From Saccharopolyspora ipomoeae (GTDB lineage: Bacteria; Actinomycetota; Actinomycetes; Mycobacteriales; Pseudonocardiaceae): a DNA stretch of 64,000 nucleotides. This document shows, one piece after another, positions 23,557 through 32,367 of this stretch. How positions within the stretch are numbered: the stretch's first letter is position 1; each line of letters starts with the position of its first letter. The notes below the pieces were generated by a model. The model had not been told where the DNA came from. It did not search any database and saw only the letters and a list, made by a program, of their open reading frames with translations. The stretch is from positions 496,001 to 560,000 of the forward strand of contig NZ_JASAOF010000003.1 in the NCBI RefSeq assembly GCF_029952525.1. Reading direction: 5' to 3'. Both the position numbers and the translations under genes were made by a program.

Positions 23557-25776
23557 TCATCGGGCCGACGTGGCCTGCACGATCTCCGCGTCCGGCTCGC
23601 CGATGTCGAGCGGCTCACCGTTGGCGGCGCGCTTGACCAGAGACTCCGGCGGCTGGAACCGGTCGCCGTAGCGCTCCGCGAGTTCGCGGGAGCGGGCGAC
23701 GAAACCGGCCAGACCACCGGGGTATCCGTTCACGTACTGCACGACACCGCCGGTCCACGGCGGGAATCCGATGCCCATGATCGACCCGATGTTGGCGTCC
23801 GGCACCGAGGTCAGCACGCCCTCGTCGAAGCACTTCACGGTCTCCAGCGCCTCGGCGAACAACATCCGCTCCTGGAGGTCGACCAGGTCGACCTGGGAAG
23901 GATCGGCGTCGGCGGAACCGAAGTTCTCCACCAGCCCCGGCCACAGGCCGGCGCGCTTGCCGTCGGCGTAGTCGTAGAAACCGGCGCCGCCGGACTTGCC
24001 GGTGCGGCCGAACTCGTCGACCATCCGGTCGATGATCTGCTCGGCGGGGTGCGGGTCCCACGTGCCACCGGCCGCTTCCACCGCCGCCTTGGTCTCGTCG
24101 CGGATCTTGCGCGGCAGCGTCAGGGTCAGCTCGTCGAACAGCTGCAGCACCGGGGCCGGGTAGCCGGCCTGCGAGGACGCCTGCTCGATGGAGGCGGGGT
24201 GGACGCCCTCGGCCAGCATCGCCACGCCCTCGTTGATGAAGGTGCCGATGACGCGGCTGGTGAAGAAGCCGCGGCTGTCGTTGACCACGATCGGCGTCTT
24301 GTTGATCTGCTGCACGACGTCGAAGGCGCGGGCCAGCGCGCGGTCGCTGGTGCGCTCACCCGAGATGATCTCGACCAGCGGCATCTTGTCGACCGGCGAG
24401 AAGAAGTGCAGGCCGATGAAGTCCTCGCGGTTTCGGACACCTTCGGCGAGATCGGTGATCGGCAGCGTCGAGGTGTTCGAGCACAGCAGCGCGTCACCGT
24501 CGACGACGTCCTGGATCTCGCCGAAGACCTGGTGCTTGAGCTTGAGGTTCTCGAAGACCGCCTCGATGACCAGATCGCAGCCCGACAGCGGCTCGACCTG
24601 ATCGGTCGGGGTGATGCGACCCAGCAGCTCGTCGGCCTTCTCCTGGGTGGAACGGCCGCGCGCGACGGCCTTCTCCAGGATCTTCGCCGAGTAGTCCTTG
24701 CCCTTCTCGGCGTTCTCCAGCGACACGTCCTTGAGCACGACCTGCATGCCGGCCTTGGCGCAGACGTAGGCGATTCCGGCGCCCATCATGCCGCCGCCGA
24801 GCACCGCGACCTTCTTCGCCCGGAACTCCGGCACGCCGTCGGGGCGGCTGCCACCGGCGTTGATGTGCTGAAGGTCGAAGAAGAACGCCTTGCTCATGTT
24901 CTTCGCGGTCTGGCCGGTGACCAGCTCCACGAAGTAGCGGCCCTCGATGTCCAGGGCGGTGTCGAAGTCGACCTGGCTGCCCTCGACCGCCGCGGCCATG
25001 ATGTTGCGCGGCGCCGGCATGGGGGCGCCCTTGAGCTGCTTGCGCAGGTTGGCCGGGAAGGCGGGCAGGTTCGCCGCGAACTTCGGGTTCGACGGGGTGC
25101 CGCCGGGGATCTTGTAGCCGTCGGTGTCCCACGGCTGAGCGGCCTCGGGGTTGGCCTTGATCCATTCCTTGGCCTTGCCCAGCAGGTCCTCGGGGGTGTC
25201 GACGATCTCGTGGATCAGCCCGGTCTTGAGGGCCTTCTCGGGACGCAGCTGCTGGCCCTGCAGCAGGACGCCCATCAGCGCCTCGGCGATGCCCAGCAGG
25301 CGCACGCTGCGCACCACGCCACCGGCGCCGGGCAGCAGTCCCAGGCTGACCTCGGGGAACCCGAAGCGGGCCTTGGGGTTGTTCAGCGCGATGCGGTGGT
25401 GGCAGGCCAGCGCGATTTCGAGGCCGCCGCCGAGGGCGGTGCCGTTGAGCGCGGCGACGACGGGCTTGCCGAGGGTTTCCAGGCGGCGCAGCTGCTTCTT
25501 CACGTTGGCCGTGGTGGCGCCGACGGTCTCGGCGTCACCGGGCCGGGCCTGGATCAGTTCGCGCAGGTCACCACCGGCGAAGAAGGTCTTCTTCGCGGAG
25601 GTGAGGACCACGCCGGTGATGCTGTCGCGCTCGGATTCCAGGCGGTCGAGGACCGCGTCCATGCTCGCCTGGTAGCGCAGGTTCATGGTGTTGGCCTGCT
25701 GCTGGGGGTCGTCCAGGGTCAGCACGACGATGCCGTCGGCGTCGGACTCCCAGCGGATGGTGTTCTGCTCGCTCAT
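23557..25776 (-). CDS. fadB: Multifunctional enoyl-CoA hydratase / 3-hydroxyacyl-CoA dehydrogenase
   Basis: The protein has 739 residues from MSEQNTIRW at 25776, with GAGGGG upstream; longer frames read through the fadA 3' end. The hydratase half (about 10-190) has the oxyanion region NGTALGGGLEIALAC and the Glu region FGFPEVSLGLLPGAGG. The dehydrogenase half has the NAD motif VAVLGGGMMGAGIAYV (about 315), CSNTSTLPIT and LHFFSPVDKMPLVEI. It performs the hydration and oxidation steps of beta-oxidation. It starts 14 bp after fadA, giving a fadA-fadB operon. Confidence 0.95.
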   Translation of the reverse strand: MSEQNTIRWESDADGIVVLTLDDPQQQANTMNLRYQASMDAVLDRLESERDSITGVVLTSAKKTFFAGGDLRELIQARPGDAETVGATTANVKKQLRRLETLGKPVVAALNGTALGGGLEIALACHHRIALNNPKARFGFPEVSLGLLPGAGGVVRSVRLLGIAEALMGVLLQGQQLRPEKALKTGLIHEIVDTPEDLLGKAKEWIKANPEAAQPWDTDGYKIPGGTPSNPKFAANLPAFPANLRKQLKGAPMPAPRNIMAAAVEGSQVDFDTALDIEGRYFVELVTGQTAKNMSKAFFFDLQHINAGGSRPDGVPEFRAKKVAVLGGGMMGAGIAYVCAKAGMQVVLKDVSLENAEKGKDYSAKILEKAVARGRSTQEKADELLGRITPTDQVEPLSGCDLVIEAVFENLKLKHQVFGEIQDVVDGDALLCSNTSTLPITDLAEGVRNREDFIGLHFFSPVDKMPLVEIISGERTSDRALARAFDVVQQINKTPIVVNDSRGFFTSRVIGTFINEGVAMLAEGVHPASIEQASSQAGYPAPVLQLFDELTLTLPRKIRDETKAAVEAAGGTWDPHPAEQIIDRMVDEFGRTGKSGGAGFYDYADGKRAGLWPGLVENFGSADADPSQVDLVDLQERMLFAEALETVKCFDEGVLTSVPDANIGSIMGIGFPPWTGGVVQYVNGYPGGLAGFVARSRELAERYGDRFQPPESLVKRAANGEPLDIGEPDAEIVQATSAR

Positions 25777-25790
25777 GTCTGATGTGCCCC

Positions 25791-27005
25791 TCAGCCGATC
25801 CGTTCGACGATGGTCGCGATCCCCATGCCGCCGCCGACGCACAGCGTCGCGAGGCCGTACCGGAGGTTGCGGCGTTCGAGCTCGTCGATGACGGTGCCCA
25901 GGATCATGGCCCCGGTGGCGCCCAGCGGGTGGCCCATGGCGATCGCACCGCCGTTGACGTTGACCTTGTCGTGGTCGACGCCGAACTCCTTCATGAACTT
26001 CAGCGGCACCGCGGCGAACGCCTCGTTGATCTCGATCAGGTCGATCTGCTCGATGCTCATGCCCGCCTTGGCCAGCGCCTTGCGCGCGGCCGGGCCGGGG
26101 CCGGTGAGCATGATGGTCGGGTCGGCGCCCGACAGCGCGGCGGCCACGATGCGGGCGCGCGGCTTGAGGCCGGTGCGCTCACCGAGGTTCTCGCTGCCGA
26201 TCAGGGCCAGCGCGGCGCCGTCGACGATGCCCGAGGAGTTGCCCGGGGTGTGGACGTGGTCGATCTGCTCGACCCAGTGGTACTGCTGCAGCGCGACGGC
26301 GTCGAACCCGCCCATCTCGCCGATGCCGGCGAAGGAGGGCTTGAGCCCGCCGAGGGAGTCGGCGGTGGTGCCTGCGCGGATGTGCTCGTCGCGGTCGAGG
26401 ACGGTCACGCCGTTGCGGTCCTTGACCGGGACCACGGAGCGGGCGAAGCGGCCGTCGGCCCAGGCCTTGGCGGCGCGGTCCTGCGACTCGGCGGCGTAGG
26501 CGTCGACGGTGCCCCGGTCGAAGCCCTCGATGGTGGCGATGAGGTCCGCGCCGATGCCCTGCGGGACGAAGCCGGTCGAGTAGTTGGTCTCCGGGTCCAT
26601 CGCCCACGCACCGCCGTCGGAGCCCATCGCGACGCGCGACATGCTCTCGACACCGCCTGCGAGGACGGCGTCCTCCCAGCCGGAGCGGACCTTCTGCGCG
26701 GCGATGTTGACGGCTTCCAGGCCGGAGGCGCAGAAGCGGTTCAGCTGCACGCCGGCGACCGTGTCGGGCAGCCCTGCGGCGATCGCCGCGGTCTTGGCGA
26801 TGTCGCCGCCCTGATCGCTGACCGGCGAGACCACGCCGAGGACGACGTCGTCGATCAGCGCGGGGTCGAGCTCGGGGTGGCGGCGCTGCAGCTCCTCGAT
26901 CAGGCCCACGGTCAGGGAGATGGGTTTCACCCCATGCAACGACCCGTTTTTCTTTCCACGACCCCGCGGTGTGCGGATCGCGTCGTAGACGAACGCCTCG
27001 GACAT
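25791..27005 (-). CDS. fadA: Acetyl-CoA C-acyltransferase (thiolase)
   Basis: The protein has 404 residues. The acyl-accepting Cys is in [13 protein letters not shown] (about 93). The second motif, [18 protein letters not shown], carries the active-site His, and the third, [16 protein letters not shown], the second Cys. It cleaves 3-ketoacyl-CoA to acetyl-CoA and a shortened acyl-CoA, completing the cycle with the fadB product downstream. The promoter at 27044-27073 carries a dyad like that of the MerR gene at 36118. Confidence 0.95.
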   Translation of the reverse strand: MSEAFVYDAIRTPRGRGKKNGSLHGVKPISLTVGLIEELQRRHPELDPALIDDVVLGVVSPVSDQGGDIAKTAAIAAGLPDTVAGVQLNRFCASGLEAVNIAAQKVRSGWEDAVLAGGVESMSRVAMGSDGGAWAMDPETNYSTGFVPQGIGADLIATIEGFDRGTVDAYAAESQDRAAKAWADGRFARSVVPVKDRNGVTVLDRDEHIRAGTTADSLGGLKPSFAGIGEMGGFDAVALQQYHWVEQIDHVHTPGNSSGIVDGAALALIGSENLGERTGLKPRARIVAAALSGADPTIMLTGPGPAARKALAKAGMSIEQIDLIEINEAFAAVPLKFMKEFGVDHDKVNVNGGAIAMGHPLGATGAMILGTVIDELERRNLRYGLATLCVGGGMGIATIVERIG

Positions 27006-27043
27006 GTGTGGCGTGCCTCCTCATTGCGGCAGGTGCTCCACTC

Positions 27044-27073
27044 AGAGTGTGACACCAATGCTGTCACAGTCAA
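27044..27073 (-). promoter_or_regulatory. fadAB promoter with a MerR-like dyad
   Basis: On the minus strand TTGACT (27068-27073) is followed by the dyad TGTGACA-N7-TGTCACA (27048-27068) and, 18 nt after the -35 hexamer, CACTCT as a weak -10. A dyad filling a long spacer is the layout used by MerR regulators. It has the same design as the site at 36081. Confidence 0.55.
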
Positions 27074-27120
27074 TGACAATCCTGATGTCCGCCGGAGGGA
27101 GCGGGCGGTGTTGGGAGCGC

Positions 27121-27182
27121 GGGAACCTTTCGTTCACCTTCCCCCCGCAGCGGCGCGCGGCAACTCGGCAGGAAGGTTCCCC
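27121..27182. repeat. Two divergent copies of the dispersed element
   Basis: GGGAACCTTTCGTTCA at 27121-27136 (plus) and, on the minus strand, GGGGAACCTTCCTGCC at 27167-27182. The second lies after the glcF terminator and in the direction of glcF. Confidence 0.7.
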
Positions 27183-27212
27183 TGCTCGGCACCGCACACC
27201 CGTCTCAACGAC

Positions 27213-27245
27213 GAAGCGGGGACGCCGCAACGACGTCCCCGCTTC
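27213..27245 (-). terminator. Hairpin terminator after glcF
   Basis: GAAGCGGGGACG and CGTCCCCGCTTC form a perfect 12-bp stem with a 9-nt loop, 13 bp after the glcF stop. Confidence 0.8.
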
Positions 27246-27257
27246 TGGTCACCGACA

Positions 27258-28574
27258 TCACTTCAACAACGTCTCCACGCCCGCGCCGCGGATCGAGGCG
27301 TCGAGCACCTGCACCGTGTGCGCCATCGACATGGCCTCGTCGCGTCGTTCCAGCGCCGTGCGGATCTGCATGGAGCAGCCCGGGTTGGCCGTCACCAGCA
27401 GCTGAGCGCCGGTGTCGAGCACGTTGGCGGCCTTGCGGTCACCGAGCTCCCGGGCGGGCTCGGGTTGCAGCAGGTTGTAGACGCCCGCCGAGCCGCAGCA
27501 CAGCTCGGCGCGGTTGATCTCGGTGAGCTGCAGCCCCGGGATGGCTCGCAGCAGCTCGCGCGGCTGCGAGCGGATTCCCTGACCGTGGGCCAGGTGGCAC
27601 GCGTCGTGGTAGGCGACCTTCACCGGCAGCGGGTGCCGCTCGGCCACGGGACCGAGTTCCACCAGGAGTTCGGCGATGTCGCGGACCTTCGAGGAGAACC
27701 GCTCGGCCTTCTCCCGGTAAACCGGGTCGTCCTGGAGCAGTCGCGGGTACTCCTTGAGCGTGGAGCCGCACCCGGCGGAGTTGATGACCACGTGGTCCAC
27801 CCCGGCTGCCTCGAAGCTGTCGAGCAGGTCGCGGGCGAAGGCCACCGCTTCGGCTTCGCGCCCCGAGTGCTCGCTGAGCGCACCGCAGCAGCCCTGCGCG
27901 GGCGGGACGACGACGTCGCAGCCCTCGGCGGCGAGGATGCGGGCGGTGGCCGCGTTGACGTCGGGGAAGAACGCCGACTGGACGCAGCCCGTGATCATGC
28001 CGACGGTCGCGCGCTTGGCCGAGCGGGCCGGGATCCGCGCGGGGAGCTTCTCGGCGCGGTTGATCGGCGGCGCCAGGGATTCCATGACCTGCAGGCCTGC
28101 GGGCAGCTTGGCCATCAGCCCGGTGCGCTTGAGCAGCCTGCCCAGGCGCGTGCGCTGGTAGAGAGCGAGCGGGCCGCGCATCGCGCGCAGCCGCTTCGGA
28201 TATGGGAAGAGCGTGAAGATGATGGTGCGCATCAACTTCTCGAAGCGCCCGCGTTCGTGGCGCCGCTCGACCTGCGCGCGCGTCTCGGTGATCAGCGTGC
28301 CGTACTGCACGCCGGACGGGCAGGCGGTCACGCAGGCCATGCAGCCCAGGCAGGCGTCGAAGTGCTCGACCATGTTGTCGGTGAGCGGTTCGCCTTCGAG
28401 TCCTTCCTTCATCAGGTAGATGCGTCCGCGCGGGGAGTCCATCTCCTCGCCCCACAGGTCGTAGGTGGGGCAGCTGGGCAGGCAGAACCCGCAGTGCACG
28501 CAGTCGTCGATGAGTTCGCGCTGGGGCGGGTGAAAGGCGTCGAAGGCGCCGGGGCGGGCCGGGGTCTCGGTCAT
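27258..28574 (-). CDS. glcF: Glycolate oxidase iron-sulfur subunit
   Basis: The protein has 438 residues from MTETPARPG at 28574, whose ATG overlaps the glcE stop (ATGA). Two ferredoxin-type clusters are visible: CVHCGFCLPSCPTY (about 25-38) and CLGCMACVTACPSG. Two CCG heterodisulfide-reductase-like domains follow (CCGALSEHSG; AELCCGSAGVYNL). It passes electrons from the flavin subunits to the membrane quinone pool. The -DEF order is the classic glc operon, although actinobacterial forms may act on glycolate or D-lactate. Confidence 0.93.
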   Translation of the reverse strand: MTETPARPGAFDAFHPPQRELIDDCVHCGFCLPSCPTYDLWGEEMDSPRGRIYLMKEGLEGEPLTDNMVEHFDACLGCMACVTACPSGVQYGTLITETRAQVERRHERGRFEKLMRTIIFTLFPYPKRLRAMRGPLALYQRTRLGRLLKRTGLMAKLPAGLQVMESLAPPINRAEKLPARIPARSAKRATVGMITGCVQSAFFPDVNAATARILAAEGCDVVVPPAQGCCGALSEHSGREAEAVAFARDLLDSFEAAGVDHVVINSAGCGSTLKEYPRLLQDDPVYREKAERFSSKVRDIAELLVELGPVAERHPLPVKVAYHDACHLAHGQGIRSQPRELLRAIPGLQLTEINRAELCCGSAGVYNLLQPEPARELGDRKAANVLDTGAQLLVTANPGCSMQIRTALERRDEAMSMAHTVQVLDASIRGAGVETLLK

Positions 28575-29812
28575 CAGATTCCTCCCACGAACCGGCCGGG
28601 GGCGAGCCGGTGTTGCGGATCGAACTGGTCCTTGGTGCGGCGCATCAGCGCGAGCGGTCCGGCGGCGATCGGGCCCCACGGGTCCACGGCCTGGAGCACC
28701 TCGCGCGGGGCGCGTTCGAGCACCGCGTAGTCGCCGCGGTCGCGCAGTCGCGAGGTGAGCCGCGCGATCGCGGTCGGGTCGGAGTCGGCCGGGAGGCCCA
28801 GGTGCAGGACACCGAGCCCGATCGCGCCGCGCACGGACACCGGCAGCTCACCGGCGAGCTGTTCGACGGCGCCCAGCAGATCGCGCATGCCGGTGGGCTC
28901 GGCTCCGACGCGCAGCCCGGTGCCGTCGGGGGTGAAGGGATGCTTCCCCCACCACTGCGGCGGCTGGTCGACGACGTCGCCGCCGATCTCGGCCGCCAGC
29001 TCCAGCGCGCGGGCGTGGGTGGCAGAAGGGCGTCCTTCCACCTGTCCGCAGACCGTGAAGGGACCTCCTGCGGGACGGTCGACCTCGATGGCGGTCGGCA
29101 TCGCCTGCGAGTGGCGGATGGTGTCCGCGGCGGCCGCCGCTGCTGCGGCGTCGTCGGTGGTGACGGTGATCCACCGGTGCTCGTCGGCGACGGGGTGCAA
29201 CCGGAACACGGCTTCAGTGATGACGCCGAGGGTCCCGAACGAACCGGTGTAGAGCTTGCAGAGGTCGTAGCCGGCGACGTTCTTGACGACCTTGCCGCCC
29301 GCGGTGGTGACGGTGCCGTCGGCGAGCACCACGGTGATGCCGATCAGCAGGTCGCGGACGCCGCCGAACAGGTGCCTGCACGGTCCGGAGTTCGCGGTGG
29401 CGATGACGCCGCCGACGGTGGCGGAGTCGATGGGCTGGTCGATGGCCAGTTGTTGCCCGCCGCTGCGGACGGTCCGGTTGATCTCGGCGATGGGGGTGCC
29501 GGCCAGCGCGTGCACGACGAGGTCGCCCGCGGCGTGCTCGACGACCTCGTTGGCCGGTGAGAGGTCCAGCAGCAGGTCGACGTCGCGGGGCGGGGCGCCC
29601 CAGTCGAGCTTGCTGCCGGAGCCCTTGGGCACGACGCGCAGCTGGTGTTCCGCGGCGACCTTCATCGCGGCCGCCGCCTGCTCGGTTCCCTCCACTGCGG
29701 CCACCAGGGAGTGGCCGATCCCGTGGTCCTGGTCGTTCGCCGCGCGGACGTGGTCGGCGCCGAGCGCGGCGACCAGTGCGTCGTGGGCGGCTTCGGTGGT
29801 CTTCGTGGGCAT
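28574..29812 (-). CDS. glcE: Glycolate oxidase FAD-binding subunit
   Basis: The protein has 412 residues. An N-terminal FAD-binding (type 4) fold shows VVPKGSGSKLDWG, PIDSATVGGVIATANSGP and GGKVVKNVAGYDLCKLYTGS, the GlcE variant that is shorter than GlcD and lacks its full cap. It overlaps glcD and glcF by ATGA junctions on both sides, so the three subunits are translationally coupled. Confidence 0.92.
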   Translation of the reverse strand: MPTKTTEAAHDALVAALGADHVRAANDQDHGIGHSLVAAVEGTEQAAAAMKVAAEHQLRVVPKGSGSKLDWGAPPRDVDLLLDLSPANEVVEHAAGDLVVHALAGTPIAEINRTVRSGGQQLAIDQPIDSATVGGVIATANSGPCRHLFGGVRDLLIGITVVLADGTVTTAGGKVVKNVAGYDLCKLYTGSFGTLGVITEAVFRLHPVADEHRWITVTTDDAAAAAAAADTIRHSQAMPTAIEVDRPAGGPFTVCGQVEGRPSATHARALELAAEIGGDVVDQPPQWWGKHPFTPDGTGLRVGAEPTGMRDLLGAVEQLAGELPVSVRGAIGLGVLHLGLPADSDPTAIARLTSRLRDRGDYAVLERAPREVLQAVDPWGPIAAGPLALMRRTKDQFDPQHRLAPGRFVGGI

Positions 29813-31314
29813 CAGAACTGGTCCGCCAATCCCGCTTCGGTCAGGGGGTGCACGCCGGTGCGCCGGCCCGGCACTTCTCCGCACAGCCGGGGTGTGGGGA
29901 AGACCTTGCCGGGGTTGCAGATCCCGACCGGGTCGAACGCGCAGCGCACCCGCTGCATGGTGTCGAGGTCGTCGGCGGTGAACATGCGCCCCATGTACTT
30001 GACCTTGTCCGCCCCGACTCCGTGCTCGCCGGTGATGGAGCCGCCGTGCTCGATGCACAGGTCGAGGATCGCGCCGGAGACGGCTTCGGCGCGCTCGCCC
30101 GCGCCGGGTTCGGCGTCGTCGAAGAGCACGAGCGGGTGGAGGTTCCCGTCGCCGGCGTGGAAGACGTTGGCCACGCGCACACCGGATTCGCTGGACAGGC
30201 GGGCGATGCGGCCCAGCACCTCGGGCAGCGCGGTGCGCGGGATGACCCCGTCCTGGACGATGTAGTCGGGGCTGATGCGGCCGACGGCGGCGAAGGCCGA
30301 TTTGCGGCCTTTCCAGATCATGGCCCGCTCGGCGTCGTCGGCGGCGACGCGGATCTCGAAGGCGCCGTGGGCGCGGCAGTGCCGTTCGACCTCGGTGAAG
30401 GTGTGCTCGACCTCGGCCGCGGGCCCGTCCAGCTCGACGACCAGCACGGCGCCCGCCCCGTCCGGATATCCGCACTGCACGGCCTGTTCCGCGGCCTCGA
30501 TGGCGAGCGCGTCCATCATCTCGATGGCCGCCGGCGTCACGCCGTCGGCGATGATGGCCGACACCGCGGCACCCGCTTCGTCGGTGGACGGGAACCCCGC
30601 GAGCAGGGTTTGCACGGATTCCGGTTTGCGCAGCAGCCGCACGGTGATCTTGGTGACGACGCCGAGGGTGCCTTCGCTGCCGATGAAGGCCCCCAACAGG
30701 TCGTAGCCGGGAGCGTCGCGCGCGTCGGACCCGAGTTCGACGAGTTCTCCGTCGGGGGTGACGACTTCCATGCCGAGGATGTGGTTGACGGTGAAGCCGT
30801 ACTTCAGGCAGTGCGCGCCGCCGGAGTTCTCGGCCACGTTGCCGCCGACCGAGCACACCTGCTGGCTGGAGGGGTCGGGGGCGAAGTAGTAGCCGTGCGG
30901 CGCAGCGGCTTTGGTGACGTCCAGGTTGATCACGCCGGGTTCGACGACGGCGCGCTCGTTCGCGGTGTCGATCTCCAGGATGCGGCGCATCTTGGAGGTG
31001 ACCACCAGAACTCCGGAGGAGTGCGGGAGCGCACCGCCGGACAGGCCGGTTCCGGATCCTCGTGCGACGAAGGGGATCTCGTGCGCGGCGCAGGCTCGCA
31101 CGACATCGCGGACCTGCTCGGCGGTCTCGGGCAGCACGACCACGGCCGGGACGACCCGGTGGCTGGCGAGTCCGTCGCATTCGTAGGTCCGCAGCCGCTG
31201 CGGATCGGTGATCACCGCTCCGTCGGGCAAGGCCGCGCGGAATTCCCCTATCGCGGTGTCCAGCGCGGTCGGGCCTCCCGCCGCGCGCTCGGCTTCGACA
31301 CTGGCCGACTGCAT
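29812..31314 (-). CDS. glcD: Glycolate oxidase catalytic FAD subunit
   Basis: The protein has 500 residues. FAD-binding type 4 motifs are PFVARGSGTGLSGGALPHS (about 93-111) and VAENSGGAHCLKYG. The C-terminal FAD-linked oxidase domain has NVFHAGDGNLHPLVLF and GSITGEHGVGADKVKYMG. It oxidises an alpha-hydroxy acid (glycolate or D-lactate type). First gene of glcDEF; promoter at 31370-31398. Confidence 0.93.
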   Translation of the reverse strand: MQSASVEAERAAGGPTALDTAIGEFRAALPDGAVITDPQRLRTYECDGLASHRVVPAVVVLPETAEQVRDVVRACAAHEIPFVARGSGTGLSGGALPHSSGVLVVTSKMRRILEIDTANERAVVEPGVINLDVTKAAAPHGYYFAPDPSSQQVCSVGGNVAENSGGAHCLKYGFTVNHILGMEVVTPDGELVELGSDARDAPGYDLLGAFIGSEGTLGVVTKITVRLLRKPESVQTLLAGFPSTDEAGAAVSAIIADGVTPAAIEMMDALAIEAAEQAVQCGYPDGAGAVLVVELDGPAAEVEHTFTEVERHCRAHGAFEIRVAADDAERAMIWKGRKSAFAAVGRISPDYIVQDGVIPRTALPEVLGRIARLSSESGVRVANVFHAGDGNLHPLVLFDDAEPGAGERAEAVSGAILDLCIEHGGSITGEHGVGADKVKYMGRMFTADDLDTMQRVRCAFDPVGICNPGKVFPTPRLCGEVPGRRTGVHPLTEAGLADQF

Positions 31315-31369
31315 TGTTCAGCCTCCCGGGAAACTTCCGCCTAGCAGAAAAGTGGTTCCGTGAAAGGAA

Positions 31370-31398
31370 ATCCTAGGTTGCTCACAACATAGATACAA
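31370..31398 (-). promoter_or_regulatory. glcDEF promoter
   Basis: On the minus strand, -35 TTGTAT (31393-31398), a 17-nt spacer and -10 TAGGAT (31370-31375) lie 56 bp before the glcD start, in a locally AT-richer patch. Confidence 0.55.
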
Positions 31399-31489
31399 GA
31401 GGTGGACAAGATGCGCGTGCTCACCCCGAGTGTGCCCGAATATGCACTTCACAGACGATCTCCGCAGGGCGGCGCCGCCCCGGAGACGT

Positions 31490-31504
31490 GGAAGAAAGGT
31501 TCCC
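31490..31504 (-). repeat. Diverged dispersed element after the MpaB-like gene
   Basis: The minus strand reads GGGAACCTTTCTTCC, 13 bp after the stop at 31518 and in the same direction as the gene. Confidence 0.65.
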
Positions 31505-31517
31505 TTCCTCCCGGCCG

Positions 31518-32363
31518 CTAGAGCTCCGCGAGCGACCGCGCGGAAGGGAAGGCCCCTTCACCCAGCCGCTCCACCGCACGCAGCACGTGCCCGCTGGGGA
31601 ACCGGTAGCGCAGCCGGTCGGGCACCGCCTTGCCCGCGGCGCGGAACGCACGCGCACCGGCCGTGGTGGCCGACTCCGGCAGCGGCGTCCGGCCGTGCAG
31701 GTCGTGCGCCCAGTTCGGCAGCAGCGAGTACGCCAGCCGCCCGATCGGCAGATACCCCAGGTTCAGCGGCCGCCAGCGCCTGGCGCGCAACGGGTGGTGC
31801 AGGAACCGGAACACGACCTCCGACTCGTCCGTGCGCGCCAGCTCCGGGCGCACCCGCCGGAAGTAGTCCGCCACCTCGCCACGCGAACCGGGCACCCGCT
31901 GCGGATCGAGCCCCACGAGCTCGGCGGAACGGCGCTGCTCGTCGAGGTAGCGGTCGTGCTGGGCGTCGGTGAGCGGAAAACCCGCGCGCCGCACCACCTC
32001 CGCGAACGTGGCGACCTCCGCGCAGTGCACCCACAGCAGCAGATCCGGGTCGTCGAGCCGGATCCGCTCACCCGTCCTCGGATCGCTGGCGCTCAGCGCG
32101 CGATGCACGTGGCGGACGCGTTCCGCAGCGGCAGCGGCCTTGTCGGTGGTGCCGTAGGTGGCCACACCCACGAAGTCGCTGGTGCGGCGCAACCGGCCGA
32201 TCGGGTCCTGCTGGAACCGCGAGTTCTGCACCACCGCGGCCACCGCCCGCGGGTGCAGGGCCTGCAGGAAGAGGCTGCAGATCCCCGCGATCCACATCGT
32301 CGGATCACCGTGCAGCTGCCAGGTCACCGTCCTGGGCCCGAACAAGCCCTCGTCGACCGCCAC
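31518..32363 (-). CDS. MpaB-like oxygenase (DUF2236)
   Basis: The protein has 281 residues. The DUF2236 signature begins LHGDPTMWIAGICSLFLQAL with HPRAVAAVVQNSRF, then DFVGVATYGTT, HCAEVATFAEVV and FRFLHHP. Conserved His in these blocks are expected to ligate a heme, as in MpaB and latex-clearing-protein relatives. Probable oxidative cleavage or modification of a hydrophobic substrate. It starts 4 bp after the stop of the phosphatase-superfamily gene, so the two are co-transcribed. Confidence 0.85.
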   Translation of the reverse strand: MAVDEGLFGPRTVTWQLHGDPTMWIAGICSLFLQALHPRAVAAVVQNSRFQQDPIGRLRRTSDFVGVATYGTTDKAAAAAERVRHVHRALSASDPRTGERIRLDDPDLLLWVHCAEVATFAEVVRRAGFPLTDAQHDRYLDEQRRSAELVGLDPQRVPGSRGEVADYFRRVRPELARTDESEVVFRFLHHPLRARRWRPLNLGYLPIGRLAYSLLPNWAHDLHGRTPLPESATTAGARAFRAAGKAVPDRLRYRFPSGHVLRAVERLGEGAFPSARSLAEL

Positions 32364-32367
32364 CGAC

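Noticed and set aside
27048-27068. CRP/Cmr binding site at fadA (TGTGA...TCACA)
   Set aside because: The half-sites are separated by 11 nt rather than the 6 expected for CRP; the MerR-like geometry fits better.
25782-28730. Long plus-strand frame opposite fadA and glcF
   Set aside because: It is antisense to well-supported genes, with repetitive Arg/Gly/Val composition and no recognisable motif.
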